Shown here: positions 54,424 to 63,311 of the stretch, one piece after another
Position numbering within the stretch: the stretch's first letter is position 1
How the letters are laid out: every line of letters begins with the position of its first letter
Assembly (NCBI RefSeq): GCF_002797855.1
Contig: NZ_PGFB01000006.1
Coordinates: forward strand, 1 to 64,000
Length of the DNA: 64,000 nt
Reading direction: 5' to 3'
Source: Compostimonas suwonensis
Lineage (GTDB): Bacteria; Actinomycetota; Actinomycetes; Actinomycetales; Microbacteriaceae
Notes under the pieces: model-generated
The model's database searches: none
Told to the model about the DNA's origin: nothing
The model's input: only the letters and a program-made list of their open reading frames with translations
Position numbers and translations under genes: made by a program

Positions 54424-54735
54424 CTACGGGGCACTACTTGGAAGACAGGCATGCGCAACTCAGATGCTGTGGTCCGACATTGCTGACGGAGGACAAGGCA
54501 TCGAGGAGATATGGGAACGAGTCCGAAGGGGTGACATCGATGATCGGTCAGCAGCGCGACATGCGTTCATGCTGCTGATCGCGTTGGACGGATGGTCGCG
54601 AGTAAAAGTGTGCGATCAACCAGAATGTCGTCGTGCTTTCGCGGATGCCACGAACGGGCTCAGCCGGCGTCGATGCTCCGCACACACGCGACGACAATCA
54701 CCTGAGTGACCTGTCCCGTCGTTTCTACGGCTGGA

Positions 54736-55596
54736 TCACTCCCATTTAGCTTGTGTTGGATCGACGCCGTGAACCGCAGCATTGGCGAAGATTACGTCTC
54801 GTAGCCACTCGCTCATTCCCGGTTCCCACCGGTCGATAGTCGCAGTGAAACGTTCGTCCTCGACATACAGGCGTCCAAGGCACGCGTGCATTGAATATGA
54901 GCACGCGAATAACTGCTCGATCAGGCCTCGGTGAGCCTCAGCAAGTCGGTTCGCCTCGCTAGTCCCGGGCGTAACGCCGGAGCGCTTCGCTTCGGCCAGC
55001 TCGCCCTGAACGGCTTCGCCAAGGTCGTGAATCCTGGCCCGTTCGGCCGCTGAAAGAGGCGCAATGTTCTGCTCAAACTGGGCCCATTCGAATGAGTTGC
55101 CCCAACGTTCGTAGGCTTCTTCTGCCCACTCTGGTCGCCACTCTCGTCCGAAGATCTCTGCCTGCTCCCGGAGCGAGAGCCGTGTGCCACGCTGCTTCGC
55201 GGCTAGGAGCGTATCGATGCCTTCTGCCATTTCGGAGAGCCGACCGATTCGGTCTCCGATGATCTGTCGCTGTTGACGTAGTTGCTGCTCTTCGTCGGTG
55301 GTGGGGTCATCCAAGATTTCCTGGATGCTCGCGAGACTGAAGCCGAGTTCTCGGTAGACGAGGACACGATGAATCCGACCGATGTCATCGTGATCGTAGG
55401 CGCGGTATCCGGAACGTGAACGATTCTTAGGAACCACCAAACCGATGTCATCCCAGTGGTGCAGAGTCCTGACGCTCACTCCGACCAGCCCGGCGGTCTC
55501 GCCAACTGACAGTGCTTCAACGTCGACGGAAGAGGCGGGCACTGAGCTCCGACGAGACAACCATGGCGTCATCGACGCTGGCGTGTGCATACTCAT
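54736..55596 (-). CDS. tipA: TipA-like MerR regulator with thiopeptide-binding TipAS domain
   Basis: A 286-residue regulator. A MerR HTH lies at about 28-97 (SVGETAGLVGVSVRTLHHWD, then SGYRAYDHDD), a helical linker to about 145, and a TipAS domain to the end. The pair C232/C239 in CSYSMHACLG corresponds to TipAL C207/C214, the residues that react with dehydroalanines of thiostrepton-like antibiotics; LYVEDERFTATID matches too. TipA proteins capture thiopeptides and activate transcription. The start at 55596 has a strong GAGGAGG site 8 nt upstream. Lies next to a Tsr-like methylase, so the two probably form a resistance locus. Confidence 0.88.
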   Translation of the reverse strand: MSMHTPASMTPWLSRRSSVPASSVDVEALSVGETAGLVGVSVRTLHHWDDIGLVVPKNRSRSGYRAYDHDDIGRIHRVLVYRELGFSLASIQEILDDPTTDEEQQLRQQRQIIGDRIGRLSEMAEGIDTLLAAKQRGTRLSLREQAEIFGREWRPEWAEEAYERWGNSFEWAQFEQNIAPLSAAERARIHDLGEAVQGELAEAKRSGVTPGTSEANRLAEAHRGLIEQLFACSYSMHACLGRLYVEDERFTATIDRWEPGMSEWLRDVIFANAAVHGVDPTQAKWE

Positions 55597-55816
55597 CAGG
55601 TTGGCCTCCTCACCTCTCCATTCTGCCGTCTCGTCCTGAACCCTTACCAGTTCAGCACAGGCCCCGGACTCTGGCCGTTCCATGACCGATGCACTCGACA
55701 TCGATCTATCCTCAACAGTTCCCCCAGTTCTCCTCAGCAGATGCCTCCACGAAGCGAAGACGTTCCGCCCGCCAAAAGAGCTATGCACGGATGCCACGGC
55801 GGGGCCGTGGTGCGTA

Positions 55817-55846
55817 CCTCCCTCATGAGACGACTCATGAGGGAGG
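55817..55846. promoter_or_regulatory. Perfect 12-bp inverted repeat before the relaxase (oriT/autoregulation candidate)
   Basis: CCTCCCTCATGA, a 6-nt loop GACGAC, and TCATGAGGGAGG are perfectly complementary. The right arm contains the ribosome site of the relaxase start at 55852. Such repeats lie beside nic in MobF origins or act in relaxase autocontrol; here translation control is also possible. Confidence 0.5.
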
Positions 55847-55851
55847 CCCAG

Positions 55852-58800
55852 ATGAAGGGCGGGGTGATCCTGTTCCACGGCAGCGGGGCTGCCGCACGCC
55901 GGTACGTCGAGGTCGACCGCTCCCGCGCCGACGAGTATTACCTCGGCGCTGATGACGCCGTAGCCGAGTATGCGGTGCTCGACTCTCGCGGCGAGGTCAC
56001 CGCCGCCCGGTCCTTGTCGGCCGATGAGTATGAGGGGTGGGTGGACTGGATCAACCCCGAAACGGGCGAGTCGATCGGCACCCCGCGCGGCGGCGGCGAA
56101 GGGTACGAAGGGGTCGCCGTTGTTCGCGGAAATGACGATCAATGCTCCCAAGAGCCTGTCTGTCGCCGCCGCTCTGCATCCCGAGGTTTCCGAAGCCCTC
56201 GATGCGGCACAGCAAGACGCTCTTGCGGAGATTCGGCGGTGGCTGGGTCAGCACTCGGTCACCAGGGTCGGGCCGCGTGACGCGCGAGAGGTCGTGCCCA
56301 TCGAGCACGTGCAGGTCGTGGGCATCCGGCATAAGACCTCCCGTGCAGGAGACCCGCACCGGCACATTCACATGCAGATCGGTACGCGCATCTTCGCCGC
56401 CGGGAAATGGCGATCACTCGACACGGCCGCTTTGTTCAAGCAGCAAGGAGCGATCCGCGAGTTGGGTACTGCGGTGATCGCGGCGCACCCGCCGCTCGCG
56501 CAGACCCTCGCAGCATATGGTCTGACGCTGAACCCTGCATCTGGTGAGGTGACCGAGTTGGAGCCGTTCAATGGGGTGATGTCGAAGCGATCGGCGCAGA
56601 TCAGACGCAACTTGGAACGTCTCGAAGCCGAGTGGGAGCAGCTACATCCGGGTGAGGAGCTGGGGCCGGTGATGACGGCGCGGTTGCAGGGCATCGCGTG
56701 GACGCATCAGCGGCCGGGGAAGAAGCCCGCCGACCTGAAGAACGAGGCGTGGTGGGTGCAGGAACTCCGCGATGCTGGATACGACCCCGCAACGCTTGAG
56801 CGCCGGGCGGTGCAACTGTCCGTCGCAGTGGACGAGCTATCCGTGCAGGAGGTTGCATCGCGGGCACTCGGCCGCAGCGCCGCGAGTGCGTCGGCGTGGA
56901 CACGGCACACGATCCAAGAGCACGTCACCCGCATCACCACCGAACACGGCGTGCAAGCAGCCCCCGACGAGTTGCGGGAGTTCATTACGTTGGCGACCGA
57001 GCTTGCAGCCGGTGATTGCTTCTCCGTGTTGCCGCCGGGTTCGGCGATGCCGGAGCATGTCGCGCACCTGACCAGCCTCGGCGTGGTCGCTACCGAGACC
57101 GTACTACGCGACCAACTCACCGCCGCAACACCCCAGCAGGAGCCGAAGCACCCCGACGTGTCCAAGGAAACGGACGCCGCTGGGCTCGATGAAGGGCAGA
57201 CCCTCGCAGCAGCCGCTGTCGCGTCGACCGATCCGTTGGTGATCGTGGAAGGAGCAGCGGGCAGCGGAAAGACCACCATGTTGCGCACGGCCATCGAGAT
57301 TGCTGCCGAGCATGGTCGGTTCTCGCGGGTGGTTGCACCGACGAAGAAGGCCGCGCAGGTTGCCGAGAAGGAACTCGGTGTCCCCGCTACATCGGTTGCA
57401 GCGCTCGTATACGCCCACGGATGGCGATGGAACAAGGACGGCGTATGGACACGCCTCAACGCAGGCGACCTCGACCCCGACAGTGGACACAACTACACCG
57501 GCCCACCGAAGGATGCGGTGCTGTCGCAGGGTGAGCGGGTGATCGTGGATGAGGCCGGGATGCTCGATCAAGACACCGCCCGCGCGCTGCTCGCTGTGAT
57601 TGCTGAGGCGGGGGCGACGGTCGCGCTCGTCGGCGACCGGGCTCAACTCCCCGCTGTCGGACGTGGCGGGGTGCTCGATATGGCCGTGCAGATCAGGGGC
57701 CGCACCTATGACATGACCGAGCTTCACCGCTTTAGCGACCCCGAATACGCGGCCCTTTCCTTGGCAATGCGTGACCGGGAGAATCCCGGAGAGGTGTTCG
57801 ACCAGCTTGCCGCTATGGGCCTGGTGACCCTGCACGGCGACGAGGAACACGCCCAACAGCACATCGCCGAGAACGCCCACGACGGCGAAGCAGTCACGGT
57901 TGCGACGAACGACGAAGCCGCCGAGCTGAACGAGCGCATCCGCACCGGGCGCATCGAACGGGGCGAGGTCGATGACGCGCTGACGGCAACCGGTAGCGAC
58001 GGCCTCCCCATCGGGGTCGGTGACCTGATCCAAACCCGCAGAAACGACACCGCGCTCGGAGTCGCGAACCGGCAGCAATGGATCGTCCAACAAGTCACCG
58101 ACGACGGCACCGTCTACGCCCGTGAGACAGCGGACGCAAGAACCCCTGCACCGTCACCCTGCCGCCGGAGTATGTGGCAGAGCATGCGCACCTGTCTTAC
58201 GCTGCAACCGCGTATGGTGTTCAAGGCGCAACCGTCACCAGTTCCCACACCGTCTTGTCAGGGGCGACGAGAGCGTCAGGCGTCTACGTCGGCATGACCA
58301 GAGGCCGGGAGGCCAACCGGCTGCACATCGTCGCTGAGAGCATGGCGGAGGCGCGAGCACAGTTCGTCGACGCGATGGAACGTGACCCTGCTGACCGGGG
58401 CATTGACCACGCTACCCGAGCCGCGAAAGAAGCGGTGCGCGGCTTTGTCAGTGATGGCCCGGTCAAGCTCGTCACCGAAGAACTCGCACGCCTCGACTAC
58501 GAAGCCGAACGTGCCCGGAGGCAGGCGGAACGGTGGGAACAGATCGCCGAACGACTCGACGCCCAGCGAGCCGTCCAACGCGCGGAGGACGACGAGAGTA
58601 TTGCCGCGCTCCACACGGCCGAAAACGAGGCTGCACGAGTGCGGGCCGAGGTCGCTGGGCCGCTCACGGCCCAGGCCGCACACGACGGTAAAACCTATCT
58701 CGGTGCGGTCGAGGGCGAAGCCGCTGCACGCGCCCGACTCGCCACCGTGGGCAGGTTCGGCAGGCGTAAGGCCCGTGCCGAGCACCGCACCGCGACCGAA

Positions 58801-59304
58801 CACACTCAGAGCTTGCGCGAGCAGGTCAGCACCGAATGGGGCACCACGCCGAGCGGCCCTGACTGTCTCCCGGAATGGGCGTCCCGCGTTGCTGCCAAGC
58901 GCGCCGAGACGACCCCGCGCGTGACCGACGCCGCCCGGACCATCGAGGCCGCCATCGCCGATCGGGAAGCGACACTCGGGCGGCACGAGCAGGAACGGCT
59001 GGCGTTGCTGGTCAGCGAGTACGGAGCCGAGAGAGTACGCCCTGACCGCCTCGGGATGCGCATTGTCAAGCCTCACCGCGACGCAAGGGACGCCCGAGCG
59101 CGAGCCGCCATGAGTCGTGCTGAAGCTGAGGAGCTGCGCGATCTCCCGATAACCGAGGCAGCTCAGCGCGTCGAGGTCAGGCGTGCCGAGCAGAAGAACG
59201 CCCGACAACGAGCGGCACAGCGGGCGCGGCAACTGCACGACCCATTCGAGCACAACCCCCACCGAAGCAACCCGCGCCGCGAGGGGCCAACGCGCAGCGT
59301 GTAG
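55852..59304 (+). pseudogene. MobF-family conjugative relaxase/helicase (TraA/TrwC-like) with two frameshifts
   Basis: Three consecutive frames together make one protein of about 1150 residues. The start is MKGGVILFHGSGAAARRYVE after GGGAGG. Frame 1 runs to about 56104 (GTPRGGGEG), and frame 2 continues with the relaxase histidines in HKTSRAGDPHRHIHMQIG. It also holds a RecD-like helicase Walker A, EGAAGSGKTTM, and Walker B, IVDEAGM. A third frame from about 58130 has AATAYGVQGATVTSSHTVL and YVGMTRGREANRLHIV. An extra base near 56101-56105 and a missing base near 58128-58138 break it. Either the gene is dead, so the element cannot mobilise itself, or the assembly has two indel errors. The C-terminal 300 residues are a charged coiled coil. 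Confidence 0.85.
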
Positions 59305-59460
59305 CCGTAGGGCACCCGCGCTGATGCTAAACGCAACATGTGGTGTTCGCTGCAATCCCGCCTACATTTTCAGTCCGGTATTGCTTTCCTAACCGGGCAG
59401 CTCACGTCTAGCGTAAGAGCACCGATACGGGACGGCCCGAGCGCTCGATACCCTGAGTAG

Positions 59461-60492
59461 ATGCGAGATACCCGCCTCGATCCGTTGCCGTCTGAGCTTC
59501 GCCGTCGTCGTGCGCAAGCTGCCGCTGAATTCGAGACCGGTATCAAGTGGATCGACGGATGTCCGACCGCGGTGGGCACCGAAGTCATGTCAGCGCTGGA
59601 GACCTTCACGAACATGCCTGGACGGGTGCTCAACATGGCGGACAAACGCCTGGGCATACACGACTCAAGGGAATGGGTGAGCGCGAACCGCTTGCGGGGC
59701 GAAGGTGACGACCACGAGCGACTCGATGCTCTGGCGGCCGTCGTGAATGCGTTCGTCTGGCTCTCCGAGACTGACGAGGAGCTGGAGGACTCGGGGTACA
59801 GCAACCGTCCCGATGAGGAGCCGGAGTACAACCTTGATGCCTTCATTGAGGTTGTTAACGATCGGTTACTCCATGCCCGCTCCGACTGGCTTTTCGAGGA
59901 CGGGCGCTTCCAGGAGCGTGGGAACTATGTGATGCACTCCGAAGTACTGCGACCAGCAACCGTCCTACTCGGAGACGACCCCGTGTTCCGAACAGCCTCC
60001 GACGCCTTCCAGAGCGCGCTCACGCGACTCTCGAAAAACGAGACGGATGTGGCGCTGACGCAGGCCGCGACCTCGCTTCAGGAGTTCTTCCGTGCCCTTG
60101 GCGTGGAAGGCAATTCAGTGTCAGACCAGCTCGACAAGGCTCAACGCCAGAAGGTCATCACTCCCGCCGATCGCTCTCTCATGAAGCCATTGGTTGCTTG
60201 GGTGAACGCGGATCGATCCGATCGAGGGAACGCGCACCGTCATCGTGAAGGCGATGTGACGAAGGCGGATGCGTGGCTCATGATGCATGTCGTCGGTGCA
60301 CTTATGGTGCGGCTATCGAACCGAGATCCGCGTGACATCGTAGCCGCGCGAGAGAAGCGCGAGGCCGACGACGCAGCCAAACGCGAGGAGGCGAGACGCG
60401 CCGAACGCGAAGCGGCAGCAACTGCGGCCGCGGCGCGCGAGCCTGACCCCTGGGAGCAGCTGGGCCGGGATCGAGAAGACACGCCGTTCTGA
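59461..60492 (+). CDS. Abi_C/HEPN-like protein, possible abortive infection factor
   Basis: A 343-residue protein. Residues about 180-285 resemble the abortive-infection C-terminal (Abi_C, HEPN-like) domain: a helix with TDVALTQAATSLQEFFRALG, then RGNAHRHREG, where the R-x4-6-H of HEPN RNases would fall, then a closing helix. The N-terminal half has no recognised domain. The C-terminus is a charged helix (REKREADDAAKREEARRAER). TACCCT (59449-59454) ends 6 nt before the ATG: leaderless. Located among mobile-element cargo. Function is inferred from the weak domain match. Confidence 0.5.
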   Translation: MRDTRLDPLPSELRRRRAQAAAEFETGIKWIDGCPTAVGTEVMSALETFTNMPGRVLNMADKRLGIHDSREWVSANRLRGEGDDHERLDALAAVVNAFVWLSETDEELEDSGYSNRPDEEPEYNLDAFIEVVNDRLLHARSDWLFEDGRFQERGNYVMHSEVLRPATVLLGDDPVFRTASDAFQSALTRLSKNETDVALTQAATSLQEFFRALGVEGNSVSDQLDKAQRQKVITPADRSLMKPLVAWVNADRSDRGNAHRHREGDVTKADAWLMMHVVGALMVRLSNRDPRDIVAAREKREADDAAKREEARRAEREAAATAAAAREPDPWEQLGRDREDTPF

Positions 60493-60512
60493 ATCGCATG
60501 CCGCTCAGTTGC

Positions 60513-60683
60513 TTAGCTCTTAGCTCGCTTAATGAGTTCGGTAACAGCATCGGCGAGTACAGCGAGATCCTCAACAACCGTCCTGGAGAACTCCTTGGGG
60601 TTCGACCCTTCGTCGGATCGGAAGTCTCGCGCGCGTGCCACAACGTCCTGCACCCGCGCCAGATGTTCGTTGAGGTCACTCAT
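60513..60683 (-). CDS. Small acidic helical protein, 56 residues
   Basis: Reads MSDLNEHLARVQDVVARARD, ending LADAVTELIKRAKS. The start at 60683 is supported by a reverse-strand TACTCT (60690-60695) exactly 6 nt upstream. A longer frame to 60869 is arginine-rich and unlikely. No family recognised. Convergent with the Abi_C-like gene, 20 bp apart. Confidence 0.55.
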   Translation of the reverse strand: MSDLNEHLARVQDVVARARDFRSDEGSNPKEFSRTVVEDLAVLADAVTELIKRAKS

Positions 60684-60901
60684 GAGACCAGAGTAGAACC
60701 CATCGCGGCCACGTGCATGACCGCACGCAAGGACGGGATTGTCGTCGGTATCACTCATCCAGTGTCGGGCAAGCCGAGTTCTATGCCATCGATTCTGGCG
60801 TCCGTGATGCCTATGGGGCGCTCGAACGCGAGGGGATGGGCGTCGGCGACGTAACCGCCGCGAGTTCACGTAACCCCATCGATCGACGGTCTCGCTTCTC
60901 C

Positions 60902-61915
60902 CTATCCCTCACTACCAGCAAGCTGCTTCTCCAGCACTGCCTTCAGCGATTTGTAACGTTCTTCGAGTGCGGCCATTGCGCTCTGGATTACGTCAACTCT
61001 TTGGGTCGACCAGTTCGCAGCATCGGCGGCATAGAGTGCGTTGAAGCGGGGAATCAGCGAGTAGGCGAGGAACAAGCTCGTCTCAAGCATCAGTTCCGGC
61101 CGGTCGAGCATGTCCGGGAAATGCAGGCTGTTCCTCCGAACTTCGAAGCCTCCGTCTACGTGTAAGCGCACCTCGTAGGAGTGGTTCTCCTCGCCAACAT
61201 GGTGAACGAAACAGATGTCGATCGGACCGAGAGTGTCTTTCTCCGCCACCGCGGTGAGGAAGTTGGATCGCTCGAAGTCCACCCCGTACCGCAGATCCGC
61301 CGTCCGGCTTGCAGTGTCGCGGCTGCTGATGCCCGCGATCTGATCCAGTTTGATGTCTGCTGCAAGCTGGGGTCTGTCGCGGTGCTGCACCGCCAGCCAA
61401 AGGAAAATCTCCTCGTCCATCAGTCGTAGATGCGACTGCCTTCGGTCGACCTTAATAGTCGCGTCCCTGGTCTGCAGGATCTTGTTCAAGGACGCAATAA
61501 TGCCATCGCCCTTGCCGAGGTAGGACGGTGTTCGAGTTGAGAACAATAGGCCGATTCGCCCCTCCGCCGGTTCAGTAATCATTACGTCGATGGCGTTCAA
61601 GCGACGTGTGACAAGCGGGTCATGTCCCTGTTGGTCACCCATCCCCGCCGGGGCAGGATCCCAGTAGTAGAACCGTGCTCGCAGCATGCGCGGCAGCACA
61701 TCGGTCGCAGCGGTAATCTCCGGCGTCGAAGCAGGCGGTTCGATCCCTGGTCTTCTGAGGTTTGACTCGTAATTGTTGATGCTCGCCCAACCTCCCTTGA
61801 AACCGTCCAAGCTTGGCGGGAGTGCTGCCATTGCGTCACGAATCTCCTCCAGCGACATCGCTGAACGGGAGTGCATGGGGAGCGCCTTGACGGAGTCCTG
61901 GCTCATTGTCGGCAT
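60902..61915 (-). CDS. Unrecognised soluble protein, last gene of a three-gene island operon
   Basis: A 337-residue protein with no signal or membrane helix. Segments include SLDGFKGGWASINNYESNLR, RARFYYWDPAPAG, GRIGLLFSTRTPSYLGKGDG and LRLMDEEIFLWLAVQHRD, with a C-terminal coiled helix (MAALEERYKSLKAVLEKQL). The pattern suggests a beta-rich middle part, perhaps a recognition or effector domain. It starts 1 bp after the stop of the membrane protein gene upstream, so co-translation is likely. Function unknown. Confidence 0.6.
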   Translation of the reverse strand: MPTMSQDSVKALPMHSRSAMSLEEIRDAMAALPPSLDGFKGGWASINNYESNLRRPGIEPPASTPEITAATDVLPRMLRARFYYWDPAPAGMGDQQGHDPLVTRRLNAIDVMITEPAEGRIGLLFSTRTPSYLGKGDGIIASLNKILQTRDATIKVDRRQSHLRLMDEEIFLWLAVQHRDRPQLAADIKLDQIAGISSRDTASRTADLRYGVDFERSNFLTAVAEKDTLGPIDICFVHHVGEENHSYEVRLHVDGGFEVRRNSLHFPDMLDRPELMLETSLFLAYSLIPRFNALYAADAANWSTQRVDVIQSAMAALEERYKSLKAVLEKQLAGSEG

Positions 61916-61916
61916 A

Positions 61917-62612
61917 TCACGGTCCTATTACTCGGAACTTGCGCACGTTCGTCGAACGCCGGATGAACAGATTCAGGAGGAACTGGGACAGCGGCTTCAC
62001 GTGATTGAACACGTATTCGACGTTGAACTCATCGTCCATCGGGGTCGACTCATCCCTCCAGCGGACGTCGGCCCAGTGCCACGGCCCGGGGCGCCGCGGC
62101 ACCTGGCCCAGATCCACGATGAACCCGTTCGTTGCGTCATCCGGGGCCACCGTAGGAACACCCGCTGTTTTGAACGAGGCCTCGCATGTGGGCACCACCG
62201 ATGCTCTCTCGACGCGGATACTCAGCTGCGCCCCTGAGCGAAAGCAGCGCCGGAGGACGTGGTGCCCGATCAAACCACCAGAAGGCACCGATACCTTCAA
62301 AGAGAACACCTGCGACTCTCGATTCCCGGGGCGGATTCGCGCTGCCAACTCGGAGATGGGGGCTTCCTCGTCCTTGACACGCCAAGCGATCTTGATCGTT
62401 GGCCAGCCGAAGACGAACTGCACCAAGAGTTCAAGGATCAACGCCGCGACGATCGCAGAGACCAGGAAGCGAATCGGATCTCCAACAGTTGGGAACGTCT
62501 CTTCAAGCCAAGGGTCGAGCAAGATTACTGCCCACGCGGCGACCGCTACTTTGAGCGCGTCCCACAGCACGCTGATAATTCTGGTTCTCAAGATAGACGC
62601 AGCTCCCGCCAT
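61917..62612 (-). CDS. Unrecognised membrane-anchored protein, middle gene of the island operon
   Basis: A 231-residue protein with two N-terminal membrane helices (about 15-33 and 46-70: RFLVSAIVAALILELLVQF) followed by a soluble beta-rich part of about 160 residues containing two cysteines (C122 and C143 region). It overlaps the upstream gene by 25 bp and is followed after 1 bp by the third gene. The layout, a two-helix anchor plus sensor/effector domain, is common among phage-defence effectors, but no family is recognised. Confidence 0.6.
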   Translation of the reverse strand: MAGAASILRTRIISVLWDALKVAVAAWAVILLDPWLEETFPTVGDPIRFLVSAIVAALILELLVQFVFGWPTIKIAWRVKDEEAPISELAARIRPGNRESQVFSLKVSVPSGGLIGHHVLRRCFRSGAQLSIRVERASVVPTCEASFKTAGVPTVAPDDATNGFIVDLGQVPRRPGPWHWADVRWRDESTPMDDEFNVEYVFNHVKPLSQFLLNLFIRRSTNVRKFRVIGP

Positions 62613-63043
62613 GCGGACTTCAGGAGCTGCTCAGCTTCCTGCGTCACAGATGTGTCCACGTAGCCGCGGCGACGCACCGAGATACGCATGCCGCTTGCCG
62701 AGCCGATCAAGTTCACCCCGACGATGTACAAGCCGTCGTACTCATTTTGTAGAGCAGCCTCGACCTCGTCACTCCCGTACGCGCGGAGCGCCTCAACAAG
62801 ATCGTCCGATACCTCGGCTTGCTCGTCAGGAACGAGCGGAACGAGATAGGCGTCAGAGACCATGAATGAAGAGACCACGAAACCGCGCGCTGACGCATAG
62901 GCCGCGAGCCTGATCAGATCCTGACTCCCAAGGTGAAGTTCCGTGCCGACCGGAGTCCGCGCGGGGAGGCCTGAACCCACGTCGCTGATGCGCAGATCGG
63001 CACGCCCGTTCGCCGACGGGCTCAGCACCACCTTGCTCACCAT
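62588..63043 (-). CDS. Unrecognised small protein, first gene of the island operon
   Basis: A 151-residue soluble protein (MVSKVVLSPSANGRADLRIS start; GVNLIGSASGMRISVRRRGY late). No motif recognised. An alternative GTG start at 63040 would overlap the stop of an upstream small frame by 4 bp (GTGA). It overlaps the membrane protein gene by 25 bp. Confidence 0.6.
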   Translation of the reverse strand: MVSKVVLSPSANGRADLRISDVGSGLPARTPVGTELHLGSQDLIRLAAYASARGFVVSSFMVSDAYLVPLVPDEQAEVSDDLVEALRAYGSDEVEAALQNEYDGLYIVGVNLIGSASGMRISVRRRGYVDTSVTQEAEQLLKSAWRELRLS

Positions 63044-63165
63044 GACTCCATCTTCTCGGATGGATACGACATTGTCGCCCCGCAGATCGGCGCGCCCAGT
63101 CCAAAAGATTCGAGAGTCGCTTCACTGGTCTCGTCACCGCGGCCAAACATCGTCGACACGATCAC
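63037..63165 (-). pseudogene. Small or truncated ORF at the right end of the element
   Basis: From GTG 63165 (or ATG 63150) the reverse strand reads VIVSTMFGRGDETSEATLES, then GAPICGATMSYPSEKMESW and stop. The same frame continues upstream past one stop with protein-like sequence (AWEVRLHSGVWQ) to about 63290. It may be the end of a gene cut by the element boundary, or a small translated leader ORF of the operon. Confidence 0.35.
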
Positions 63166-63311
63166 CGCATGGAGCGCCTCGCCGTGCTCGTACTGGCGTC
63201 ACTGCCAGACACCGCTATGAAGTCGAACTTCCCATGCGGTATCTACGGGGCTCGCCTCCACCAAGCGGCGCCTAGTGCGCCTCAACGGCACAGGCCCGGA
63301 ACGGCTCTCTG

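Larger units (their letters stand above)
52861..54709 (+). pseudogene. CGNR zinc-finger-type regulator gene split by an IS256-family element
   Basis: The left part (52861-53038) starts with an ATG 7 nt after TAGCGT (52848-52853) and reads MGQPLETHQSMRKSPLELC. The right part (54432-54709) reads IEEIWERVRRGDIDDRSAAR, then VKVCDQPECRRAFADATNG and RRRCSAHTR, the cysteine/arginine ending typical of CGNR zinc-finger proteins. Removing a 1385-bp element plus 8 bp would restore one frame of roughly 150 codons. The protein would have been divergent to tsr and close to tipA. It is now interrupted. Confidence 0.6.

Noticed and set aside
53031-54431. Clean 8-bp target duplication around the IS256-family element
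   Set aside because: Flanking octamers TCCCGGGA and CTACGGGG agree at only four positions, so no duplication is claimed.
56707-58093. Reverse-strand frames opposite the relaxase
   Set aside because: Antisense to a well-conserved relaxase/helicase; no domains.
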